Shown here one piece after another: positions 47,090 to 56,865 of a DNA stretch of 64,000 bases (position 1 is the stretch's first letter; each line of letters starts with the position of its first letter). The notes under the pieces were generated by a model, which made no database searches, was not told the DNA's origin, and saw only the letters and a list, made by a program, of their open reading frames with translations. The stretch is from Cenococcum geophilum 1.58 (lineage: Eukaryota > Ascomycota > Dothideomycetes > Gloniales > Gloniaceae). Position numbers and translations under genes: made by a program. Location of the stretch: contig KV748261.1 of NCBI GenBank assembly GCA_001692895.1, forward strand, positions 186,001-250,000, in the 5' to 3' direction.

Positions 47090-50000
47090 GTGGATAATGC
47101 GTGTAATATATATAGAGCACTAAAGGACAAAAATTAAAAGTATCTAATAAGAATATATTAGATAACGGATAAGGCAAAGTATTAAAATACTAAGTATATA
47201 CATAGTTGGCACTTAGTAGAAGTTTAAGAATAAGGGGACTTAACACTTTAACCAGGAAGATTCCTTACGGAAAAATGCCTAGACGGATAATAATAGTAGG
47301 AATATCCAGAGAACACCTATCTATAGTATATTAAAGACAAAAAATAAATTAAGTATTAGCCTAAATTAAACCAAGTATAAACAGGATCTAGCAGCTAATA
47401 GTTGGGAAAAGTAGAGGCCTACAGGACTAGAGGGAGCCAGTAGTAGAGCCTTAGACCCTTAAAGGAATTCAAGGACAACACCTAAATTTATAAGTTAAAT
47501 GGCAAGATTAACAGTTCGAGGCATTAATAAATAGTGGAGCAATAAGGAACTATATCTCACTAGCAGTAGTTAAAAGAATAGGGTTACTATACTAGCAGAA
47601 GGAACGTCCTTACCTATTAATAACAATTTTAGGAGATCTAATAGCCTATAAAGGAGGCATCATTAATCTTAAAATAGGACCTATTTAGTTAACCATTGAA
47701 GGAAGACAAGTTAAGATGTCTTTCAATATATTACCATTAGGAAATAATAAGGCAGTATTAGGAATGCCTTAGTTATAGGAATACAATCTAAAGATCGATT
47801 GGATTATAGGTCAGGTTAATATTAGGGATACTTAACGCCATAAAATATAATAATAAACCAAGTTAGTATAGTACTAAGTAGGAGCGACCTACGAAGAAAT
47901 AGAAAAAGGGCTAAGCCATGTACCAAAGAGATACCACAAGTATGGTAAGAAACTATGGTCACCCAAGAGTGAAAAGCTATTAGAGTATGCAGTATAGGAC
48001 TATAAGATAGAATTAGAACCAGAAATAAGTCTAAGGTTCTTTCCAATCTATAAGCTTACCAAAGAAGAAGGTAGAGTATTAAAAGAGTTTATCTAAGAGA
48101 ACTTATGAAAAGGATATATTAGACCATTATAGTCATCAGCAGGATATCCAGTACTGTTTATACCAAAAAAGAATGGCAAACTAAGGCTATATATTAACTA
48201 CAGATAGTTAAATAGCATTACCAGGAAGGATAGGTATCCTTTACCCTTAATTAGCGAAATCTAAAACAGGATCGGTAATGCGCAAATCTTTATAAAGATA
48301 AATCTAAGATAGGTATACTATTAAATCAGGATTAAAGAAGGCAATAAATAGAAGGCAGCCTTTAGGTTAAAGGAAGGACTATACAAACTATTAGTTATAT
48401 AATTTAGGCTTATAAACACACTAGCAACGTTCCAGAAGCGTATTAACAATATATTAGAAGAACATTTGGATGAATTTGTTATAGTATACCTTAATAATAT
48501 TATTATCTACTTAATAAATAAGGAAGAGCANNGAGAACACGTTAAATAGGTCTTAAAGAGACTATAGGANGAACAGATNCNAGTAGCAATTAAGAAATNC
48601 GAGTTCTTTACCAGGAAGACCAATTTTGTTAGATTTATTATTAAACTAGGCCAACTTAGCATAGATCCGAAGAAGATTAAGGCTATAGTAAATTAGCAAG
48701 AACTAGAGAACGTTACGCAATTAAGATTGTTTTTAGGGTTTTGCAATTACTATAGAAGGTTTATAGCGCAATGGTTAAAGAACATCGAACCATTTACGCG
48801 ATTAATAAAGAAAGAAGAACCATGGGCATGGGGAGAGGAACAGTAAGAACTCTTTAAGAAAGTTAAAAAGTTATTTACCCAGGAGCCAGTTCTTAAGATC
48901 TATTAACTAGGACTAGAGACGGTTATAGAAACAGATGTATTAGACTTTGCACTAGGAGTATACTTTATATAAAAGCATCTAAACGGATGGCATCTAGTAA
49001 TATATTATAGTCGGAAGATAATACCACTAAAGTTAAACTATAACATCTATAATAAGGAGTTGTTAGGTATAGTTATAGCACTAAAGAAATAGAGAGCATT
49101 CTTGCAAGGCATAGAAAAACTATTTATAGTTAAAACGGATTATAAGAACCTAATAGGATTCCTAATAATAAAGGAGCTTAACCGAAGACAGGTTAGATGG
49201 GCAGAAATGCTTATAAAATACTATTTTAAAATTTAGTATACTAAGGGAACAGATAATACGCGAGCCAATGCGTTAAGTTAAAAAGCTAAACTACAAAATA
49301 ACAACAAGCCATTAGGGGCCTTACTGCGAAAAGATACAGATAGACTAATCAGGTACAATCACCCAAAAATCGCAGCAACTTAAAAGAATAAGCTAGAAAA
49401 GGTCTATAAGACACCAGAAAGCTTTTAGGCACAAAGAATTCTAAAAGCACAGCTAGAAGATCCATAGTCGGACATATACGAAAATCAAAAGGCAAAGTAT
49501 ATCCTAAGAAGTATAGCAAAGTAGTTTATAAAGGACTTCTATAAGGGACTAACTTAAGGACATAATGGAGCTACAGGCTTAGTGTTAAGACTTTAGAAGG
49601 AGTATATTATTGACAGAATCTAAAGGATAGCCAGAAGGGTCACTAAAGAGTATCTAAATTGCTAAAGGAACAAACTAATAAGGCATAAGCCGTATAGAGG
49701 GCTACAACCTATTAAAACACCAGAGAGACCATAAGAGGTCATATTATAGGACTTTATTATTAAGTTACCAAAGTTAAGAGATCCTATTACCGGACAAGAT
49801 CACGACGCAATCTTAGTAATAGTAGATAAGCTTACAAAGTAGGGATACTTTATAGCCTATACGGAAGAAATCTCAGCGGAAGACGTCGCTAGAATCTATA
49901 TTAAAGAAGTATTTGCAAGACATAGAGCACTAAGCAAAATTATATTAGATAAAGATCTAAGATTCATAGCAGCATTTTAAGAGGTATTCTTGGCAGAATA

Positions 50001-50830
50001 AGGGGTTTAAGCAGCAACTTCTACCGCATATTATCCGCAGATAGACGGTTAAACGGAAAGATTAAACTAGACACTAGAATAGTATCTAAGGCATTATATT
50101 AATCACGTATAGAACAATTAGGTATTGCTATTACTAGTTATACAGTTTGCATACAACGCAACACTATAAGAAGGAATAGGTACATTACTATTTAAGGCGA
50201 ATTATGGATATAAACTAAGAACATTATTATCGCCACATTAAGTAAAGAAAACAAGTAGTAGAGCCAAGTAAAAAATGGAGACTTTAATAAATCTTTATGC
50301 AAACCTTACGGAAATAGCTAAGGTGGTATAGCAAAGAATAAAAAAGTACTATAATGCTAAGAGATCTAAGGGACCAAATCTTAAGGAGGGAGATAAAGTA
50401 TAGCTACTACACAAAAATTTCAAAAGTCGACGACTAAGCAAAAAGTTAGACTATGTTAGACTAGGACCTTTTAAAATTACACAGAGGATTTCACTAGTTA
50501 TATTTAAGTTAAACCTACCAGCTAAAATAAAGATTTACCCTATACAGTATATTGCAATGCTAGAGCTAGCATATAGGAATGTTAAGCCACTAGTCTATAA
50601 GGCAGATATATACAGAGGTTAGGAAGAAGATAAATAGCAAGTTTTAAAAGTTGTTAGTTATAAGGACATTGACAATAAAATATGGTATAAGGTTAAGTAA
50701 ATAGGCTATACTAAGACTACCTAGGAGCCACTAGAGAATTTAAAAAATGCTATAGAAAAGGTATAGGAGTATTAGAAGAAAACAGGTTAGGCAATATTAA
50801 TAAAGAAGAATCGTTAAAGAACAAGTTACC
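47090..50830 (+). pseudogene. pol: chromovirus B2 pol (protease-RT-RNase H-integrase-chromodomain)
   Basis: Protease at about 47515 reads RALINSGAIRNYISLA (DSG to NSG). RT reads GYIRPLQSSAGYPVLFIPKK, RKDRYPLPLISEIQ, AAFRLKEGLYKLL and YLNNIIIYL (YLDD to YLNN). RNase H reads IETDVLDFALGVYF and NIYNKELLGIVIAL. Integrase reads LVIVDKLTKQGYFIAY, EDVARIYIKEVFARHRALSK and GQTERLNQTLEQYLRHYINH. The chromodomain at about 50660-50790 reads IWYKVKQIGYTKTTQEPLEN, where W-to-stop or Gln readings reflect TGG to TAG. About 1,200 residues, normal for chromoviral pol. Less mutated than B1. Confidence 0.88.
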
Positions 50831-51500
50831 TAAGGGGGACCCAGAAAGAGCGACTGCCAAACTACTTAGAGTTATTCCCCTTACTACAGGAGGAGAGTCA
50901 GTTCTCTTATCACCTAGTTCCTATAGACCTTATTTTATAAGTTTCTACTCCTTAGAATAGACCTTCTTACGCACTTTCTTAAGACAAATTAGTTAAGTAG
51001 AGGCAGCAAGACGGGAGTTAAGAGTCCGCTGTTAAGCATTAGCAGCCTTCTTCTTAGCATTATACGAATGACGAAGTTCCGCCAAAGCAACGGATAGTTT
51101 ATTATTAAGCTTCGCAGTAGTAGATTAAATATAAGACCCTATAACAAATTACTTAGGGAACTTAGAGACTATTAAGAACCATAGGACGCGCATACTTAGC
51201 GTTAGAAATTAAGCAAACATCGCAAGACAATTAAATATTTGCTTTAGTGCACTCTAAATAAGAAAAGGGTTGCCGAGATAAAGGACTCGCTAATATAACG
51301 TAAACTAACCCCTCTCTTATATAACGAGAACATAGAGACGGCATTACCTCACCAAGTAACAGTATGGAAGAAACTATACGCGTACAATAAAGAGTTAAGG
51401 AAGAGGAAGAAACTTTAGGCATTATAAGTAATAATATTAACTAAATTAATTAGATAGACATTACACCTCTAGTAAATAACTTGGAGATACTAGGTATCTT
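50800..51500 (-). pseudogene. antisense zinc-cluster-like/coiled-coil ORF of gypsy B (copy 2)
   Basis: Reads against the element, from about 51500 to 50800. The longest open part (51422-51231) contains CSRYIREGLVY; after a TAA the same frame continues CDVCLISNAKYARP. Spacing is C-x2-[C]-x6-[C] then C-x2-C-x6-[C], where bracketed residues are now Tyr. That is the half-site spacing of fungal Zn2Cys6 clusters, though the 25-residue linker is long. After a frame change near 51120 a coiled-coil-like part follows (NKLSVALAELRHSYNAKKK, RTLNSRLAASTQLICLKK), then GDKRTDSPPVVRGITLSSLA. Copy 1 retains the same text with RIP-type changes. Role unknown; a DNA-binding accessory protein is a guess. Confidence 0.6.
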
Positions 51501-51530
51501 TAAGGACGAAGATAGAGAGGAGGGAGATGG

Positions 51531-51956
51531 TATTACGGACGCTTTAAGTATAATATTACAACTACTTAGAGAAGAGTTAAAAGAAGCTAGTTAGTTAATA
51601 TAAGCACGGTTTAGGATAGAATCCGTAGAACTATATAACAAGGAATAGTAAGCAGAGTTATATAATATAATCTGTATAATCTATATAATCTACAAGATCT
51701 ATAACAGAGTAAACAGAGCAGATAGAGCAGACAGAGCAACAACTTTCTTAGGAGTACGGTTGTGTATTTAAGGACCCTCAGTTCCTACCTAAATAGTTCC
51801 TTCCTTATAGTAATTCTTAGAATATAATTAGAGTTAATCTGTTAGGCAACTACTCCACTAGTTATTATTACGTTGTTAACTACTATCTTTGCATTTCCTA
51901 TATACCTAGCCCATTAATAGAACCTATCGTAGTTCCTGCTATAAGGTTCCGTTACA
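51531..51956 (+). repeat. 3' LTR of B2
   Basis: 426 bp. Follows the purine tract at 51512-51530 and ends at the AGTTA TSD. Confidence 0.94.
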
Positions 51957-51961
51957 AGTTA

Positions 51962-53290
51962 CCTATAAACTATAATAGATATAATATAGTTATAATCCTA
52001 GTTAATCGATTTAGTAAACGCCTATTCTTAATCCCCTATTATAAGAATATTAATGCTAAAGAAGTGGCCTAACTATATACCTACTACGTCTACCAAATTT
52101 ACGGACTACTAGATACTATTATCCCTTATACCGTCGTCTGCCGTATAGATATGGCCCATGCGCGATTCTTAAGAACATCAAAACCTCCACCAATGGGAGT
52201 TGCGGCAGAATTGCCGACCGCCCATAAACAAGTGGTTTAATTGGTTAAGCTCGGGCCACAACTCTATAGGCGATTTCAACGGTGCAAGGGATATCCAATT
52301 ATAGGCCGTAATTTATATTAGCTTTCTAGAATAAGTTTACCTAAATCTTAGGTATTAAGCTAAAGCTTTCTATAGTATACTACCTTTAGATAAACGGTTA
52401 GATAGAGATTATAAATTAATACTTAGACTAGAGACTTCAGCCCTTTATTAACTACTTCTAAGATAACTAGGCTAAACTACTACCCCTAATAGACTACGCC
52501 TAAGAAACCCTACCCTATAACTCTATAGGATTTACCCCTATTTAATTAAAAATGGGTTACTTACTCTATATAAGCTTTAACTAGAAAAGACTAGAAGAAC
52601 CCTAGACTATACGCAAAAAACTATCTTATAAAAAAGCCTAGTAGTATTCTAAGCGCTTAAAAGAAGCCTAGATAGTAGCCTATATAAATCTAAAAAAGGC
52701 CTAAAAATTAATATAATATTAGGTAAATAAATATAGGCGAGAGCTTAACTTTACCGTAGGAGATATAGTCTAGGCTATAATAAAAAACTAAAGGACTGAA
52801 CGGCCTAGCCGTAAGTTAGACTATTAGATGGCAGGACCGTATAAGGTCCTTAAGAAGATAGGTAACTTATATAAAGTAAAGCTCCCAGATTTAATTAAGG
52901 TTTACCCTATTTTCTCTCTAAATAAGCTATAAAAAGCTGTAAATAGCCTATTACCTAGACAAAAGAATAAACCTCACCTACTAGTCTAAGTTAATAGCAA
53001 TAATAAATAGGAAATTAAAGAAATACTAGCCTGTAAGCTTATAAGGGGAACGTTAAAATATTATATTAGTTGGAAAGGATATAACCTAGACCCTACTTAG
53101 TACCCTATATATAACTTTATAGATAGTCCCTATAAGCTTTAAAAGTTTTATAGCCATTACCCTAATAAACCCGGACCTCTAAAGTACCTTAATAAGTAAA
53201 TAGAGTGCTAGAATAGCAAAGATAATAAGCTGCTTATTAAGCATAAAGATAAAAATACCCTATAGATATAATACAGATAACTATAAAGCC
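51962..53290 (+). pseudogene. pol: chromovirus C pol: integrase core and chromodomain
   Basis: Integrase core continues: NYNRYNIVIILVNRFSKRLF, INAKEVAQLYTYYVYQIYGL, then after the 168-bp insert INTQTRDFSPLLTTSKIT, LLPLIDYAQETLPYNSIGFT and KLDYQMAGPYKVLKKIGN. The chromodomain at about 53000-53140 reads EIKEILACKLIRGTLKYYIS and WKGYNLDPT*YP (W before YP lost to TAG), the typical WKGYxxDPTW signature. The end is LKYLNKQIEC, followed by the polypurine tract. Confidence 0.85.
52131..52298. mobile_element. 168-bp little-mutated insert in chromovirus C integrase
   Basis: Flanked by a direct repeat TTATA (52126-52130 and 52299-52303) and interrupting the integrase frame between DTIIP and the conserved PQF. 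It is GC-balanced in contrast to its surroundings. TGGTTTAATTGGTTAAG at 52233-52249 resembles a pol III A box (TRGYNNAnnGG-type); a B box is weak (GATTTCAACGG at 52272). No TIR. A short SINE-like insertion is possible. Being shorter than the usual RIP length threshold could explain its low mutation. Confidence 0.45.
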
Positions 53291-53324
53291 TAAGAGTAGG
53301 CTTTTTTTAAAGGGGGGGGGGTAA

Positions 53325-53557
53325 TATTACGGCACTGGTAGAAACTAGTGGATTGTAGCAGACAATCGCGGACAATTGTAGATAGTTTTAGATAATTGCT
53401 ATTATATAACTAGAGGATTGTATATAACGTTAAGCGGCACTACCCTTCGTCTCCTTTCCTTTCTCTAGCTTTGGGTCCTTGTTTATAAACTATTATTTAT
53501 ATAGGCCTGCGCGTCCCTCTTGCCGTACTTATACCTTAATTGACTAAGTCGCTAACA
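53325..53557 (+). repeat. 3' LTR of chromovirus C
   Basis: 233 bp, directly after the G-run polypurine tract at 53311-53321. Ends GTCGCTAACA before the TSD CTAAA. Confidence 0.93.
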
Positions 53558-53562
53558 CTAAA

Positions 53563-54256
53563 CGTGGTTAAATAGCTATATTTTTTTATTAACTCTAAGC
53601 TAGTATATAATTTCTAAACTAGGCTTAGCTTACTAATATTTAGAATAACTACCTCCTAGACCTTTTAAAATACCTTAAAAGTATGATATAAAAGGTAAAT
53701 ATACTATAAAGGTAAACAGATTAGGCAAAGGCGGAGCGTATAAAACTAGCTAGAAGGTTACACCTAGGTTTTTCCTTATTAGGGATTTTTCCCATAAATA
53801 GAAGGTAGAAGTCTATATAGACCTAAAAAAGGTGCTAAATTGGGCAATAAATAGAACAAATAATAATAATATATAGAACTTAAGCTAAGAATTCTCTTTA
53901 TTACATGCCGTATAAGTATAAATATATATAATATAAGTAGATTTACCCCTTTTTAATTTTTTAATATAGGTTTAACTAAAATTACTTAAATGGAGCTTTT
54001 GCTGCACCTAGCCTAAAAAAAGACGTAACTAACCAAAGAATATGGAAAAGTATTTAGAGAATCCCCCTAAGATATATATATCGTAGGGAAGGCATATATT
54101 AAACAATAGTAGTATATACTTACGCGTAACTTCCAGAACCACGCCTAATAATAGCCCTCTATAATAAAAAGGATAGGTAAATACCATACTATAAAGTAGA
54201 AAGACCTTTATTAAGAAGGCATCTAATAAAATATAAAGCTTATTAGACGCGTTTAG
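53563..54256 (+). pseudogene. large RIP-mutated gene, segment 2 of 3
   Basis: When chromovirus C and one CTAAA are removed, the frame of segment 1 (WKSLGDNNLGRGGMWWCNIA) continues directly as KRG*IAIFFY, then NNYLLDLLKYLKSMI, AKAERIKLARRLHLGFSLLG, YLNGAFAAPSLKKDVTNQRI and PLLRRHLIKYKAY. Stops are frequent but all TAA or TAG. The frame runs without net shift to 54256, where gypsy E inserted (TSD TTTAG/TCTAG). Basic and aromatic residues dominate. No known domain recognised here. Confidence 0.55.
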
Positions 54257-54473
54257 TATAAGGGGATCTTATAGATAGGGGGCTATAAGGACACGATTGT
54301 AAAATAGGCTAGATTAGTAAGAGAGACAAATCCTTAAGGAGGTAAGGCCTCTAGAATTATAAAGACTATATACTACGGGCACGTGCTTTTAGTACGTAAC
54401 CGGCAACTATCTAAGGGGCGTTTAAAGGTTATCCTAAGGGCAACCTAAGGTGTCTGTAATAATATCCCTTACA
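54257..54473 (-). repeat. 3' LTR of gypsy E
   Basis: 217 bp. On the minus strand starts TGTAAGGGATATTATTACAG right after the polypurine tract and ends GATCCCCTTATA. Confidence 0.94.
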
Positions 54474-54749
54474 TTACCCCCCCCCCTTTTTATAGTTGGC
54501 CCCTAATCGCCATTACTTTACAGTAGGAAGATTATAAGGGCTCGTCCCAGAAGGGGTTCAGAGAGATATTAAAGGGGTGTTGGCATACCGTTATATATTA
54601 TCTATCTATTTAACCCCTACTTTAAACTCCTAAAAAACCTTAATAAGGAAAAAATATAACTAGAGAAAAGACGTAAGGATTATTAGGAGACTTATTAGAA
54701 ACTTATTAAAAGTATATTAGTAACTACCTAGGCTAATATAGGGATTTTT

Positions 54750-56865
54750 ATATAACTTTACTTTTAAGCCTTTATACTAGTCTATAATCAATTACAAATA
54801 TTATAGGCGATTTAGTGTTCTAGTATAGTTCTATAAAACCTTTTAGTATAAAATTTAATATATAGAGCCTTAGCTTATCGTCGTCTTTAACTACTAAAAT
54901 ATAGTCTATAATTCTTTCTTATAATCCTTTTCTTATAATCCTCTGCGTTACTAATATATTACTCCTATATTTACCCTTAAGCTATTAGATATGGTTAAGG
55001 TATTAATTAGTTAGTTAAAGAGACTTATCTCTTAAGATTTAGTATATATGCTTTTAAATTTAGTAGTCTTATACCGTATATTTAGCGTAGCTCTACTACT
55101 TAGCAAATAGGGACATTTTATAATAGTAATTGTAGCTATTATACAATTGTTAAGAACGTCTATAACGCTATTCTTTAATACTATAGTATTGTTTTAGGTC
55201 TAATTTAACCTATATACGTCTTTAATTTAATATCTTAATTGCCTTCCCCTAGCCGCGTAGTTAGTTTTTATAAGGAAGTAATAGTTAAATAACTTATACG
55301 CGTATTTCCTTCCTTTTAAATAGCGCTATTATAACGAAGTTATATTAGTAAGGTTACGGCTATTTACTAAAAGGGTATTAGATAGTAAAGTATAAGGATA
55401 CCTTTACTTATTAAGCTGCTCCTTTTCCTTAATACCTTACTTTCCTATTATTAACCTTCGTCTAATTTTAGACGTATCTTTAATATATTATTAAGATTTT
55501 CTTCTTTTCTATTAATAATTTAATATACCTCTTCGTTCTCCTACTAACTGATCTTTTAAGTAGATTTTATAGTATATCCTAGCCCTACCTTTATATATAG
55601 AACCTTAACCTCTACCAACTTATAACTGGTGCTGGTCCTACTTAAATAATTTTACCTATATATCTTTAAAAAACCAGAAATCTAATAATAGAATTCTAGA
55701 GGCTTATAATAAGACGTACTGCATTAAATCTAATACCTTTAATCCTTGTGATTAATATATATATACTAAGAATAGTAGTTACGTTAAGGTAAGCTTTTCT
55801 ATTCTTAATAAATTTCTATTACTAACTTTAAGCTTTAATAGCTTGGGCCTAAGTGGCAACGTTTTTTTACTATCCTTAACTACTATATCGCCTAGGCTCT
55901 CTCTTATTCTAGCGTAAATGCTAAACAACTTAGCCGAATTTAAGACTATACTACAGCCATCTACACTACTTATAATTCCTAGTAAGCTAGCTAATAACGC
56001 CTAATATAAGAGTAAGGTTAGTATACTAAGGATAGGGTAAGAGATAGGGGTAATAAAATGAAGGTTGCTGTCTATTATAAAAAGGAGTTTACGTATATGC
56101 GTTAAGTTTTAAAAGAGTATAATATAATATGTTATTAGGTAGGTTACCCTTAGGGTACCTAACGGATAGGTAACTAATAGTTGCCGTAATAAGGTCTTAA
56201 TAGTTCAGGATTATACCAGCCAGCTAATATCTTTATTTATTCTAGGCTTAAGCATATCTTTATTAACTATAAGCTTACGCCACTAGAGCTTTATTGGTAT
56301 TAGTTTAGACCTAATATTAGTATTAAGTGTTTAAGAGTCTCTGCTCTATCTACACTTTGTTGTCTTACTCCTGTTTTTATGCCTACTTATACCCCTATTA
56401 AGGGGTCTAAATCCCATTCTTATTAGCTATTACTTAGTAGCCCAATAGATACTAATCCTGCTCCTAAGGGTAAGGCATAGTAGCTTTTTAAATTAGGTAT
56501 TTGGGATTTATTTTTATATATAGTAGTAATTAAAGACTTTAATTAGGTATTTAAAAACGCCTTAAAAGGCTTTTAGAAAGGGCCTTAGAGTCCTAAAAAT
56601 AATATCCCTAATATAGATAAATAAATAGGAATATAATTCTAGCAAAATGCCCTATTAACTCTATACTATGTATATAAGGAGGCTAAGGACCTATCCTGCC
56701 TTAGGCCGTAGCCCTATCCTTATAGTTTCTGGAGCCTATTTATTCCATATCCAATTTAACCTATTTACTCTTTTTATAAGCTTTCTTTATAGGTCGCAAT
56801 AACACTATAGTATTAGAGCACTTTTTACGACTTATAAATTATGGACCTTAGTCCTAATATTCTTT
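54750..56865 (-). pseudogene. extra sense ORF after the chromodomain of gypsy E
   Basis: Between the chromodomain and the 3' LTR the minus strand keeps protein-like frames for about 2.1 kb, broken by RIP stops and at least one frame change near 56010. Examples: LLRPIKKAYKKSKQVKLDM, VGIKTGVRQQSVDRAETLKH, LFSIYARIRESLGDIVVKDS, ASRILLLDFWFFKDIQVKLF, RDLTNITSL-like text and IIDYILVVKDDDKLRLYILN. No retroviral envelope, RNase H or other family is recognisable. It sits where env-like genes occur. It might be a pol extension, an accessory gene or a captured fragment. Confidence 0.45.

Larger units (their letters stand above)
43904..51956 (+). mobile_element. chromovirus B copy 2 (B2), complete
   Basis: 8053 bp with two 426-bp LTRs (43904-44329 and 51531-51956), ends TATTACGGACGC...GTTCCGTTACA, exact TSD AGTTA (43899-43903 and 51957-51961). 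A purine tract AGAGAGGAGGGAGATGG precedes the 3' LTR. Inserted in the integrase of chromovirus C. It serves as the empty-site reference for the insertions in B1. It contains seven N bases between 48531 and 48599. Confidence 0.95.
16107..53557 (+). mobile_element. chromovirus C (Ty3/gypsy), about 6 kb of own sequence, heavily nested
   Basis: Ends TGTTACGGCGC...GTCGCTAACA, flanked by the 5-bp TSD CTAAA (16102-16106 and 53558-53562). Its own segments are 16107-18404, 41755-43898 and 51962-53557. The rest is inserted elements: solo LTR D with gypsy B1 and hAT, then gypsy B2, then a 168-bp insert. Removing them gives LTR, gag with CCHC, protease, RT, RNase H, integrase, chromodomain, polypurine tract (53309-53321) and LTR in normal order, close to the usual length of fungal Tf2-like chromoviruses. 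Confidence 0.9.

Noticed and set aside
52200-52298. tRNA gene
   Set aside because: Only an A-box-like stretch is visible; no acceptor stem pairing or complete cloverleaf could be formed.
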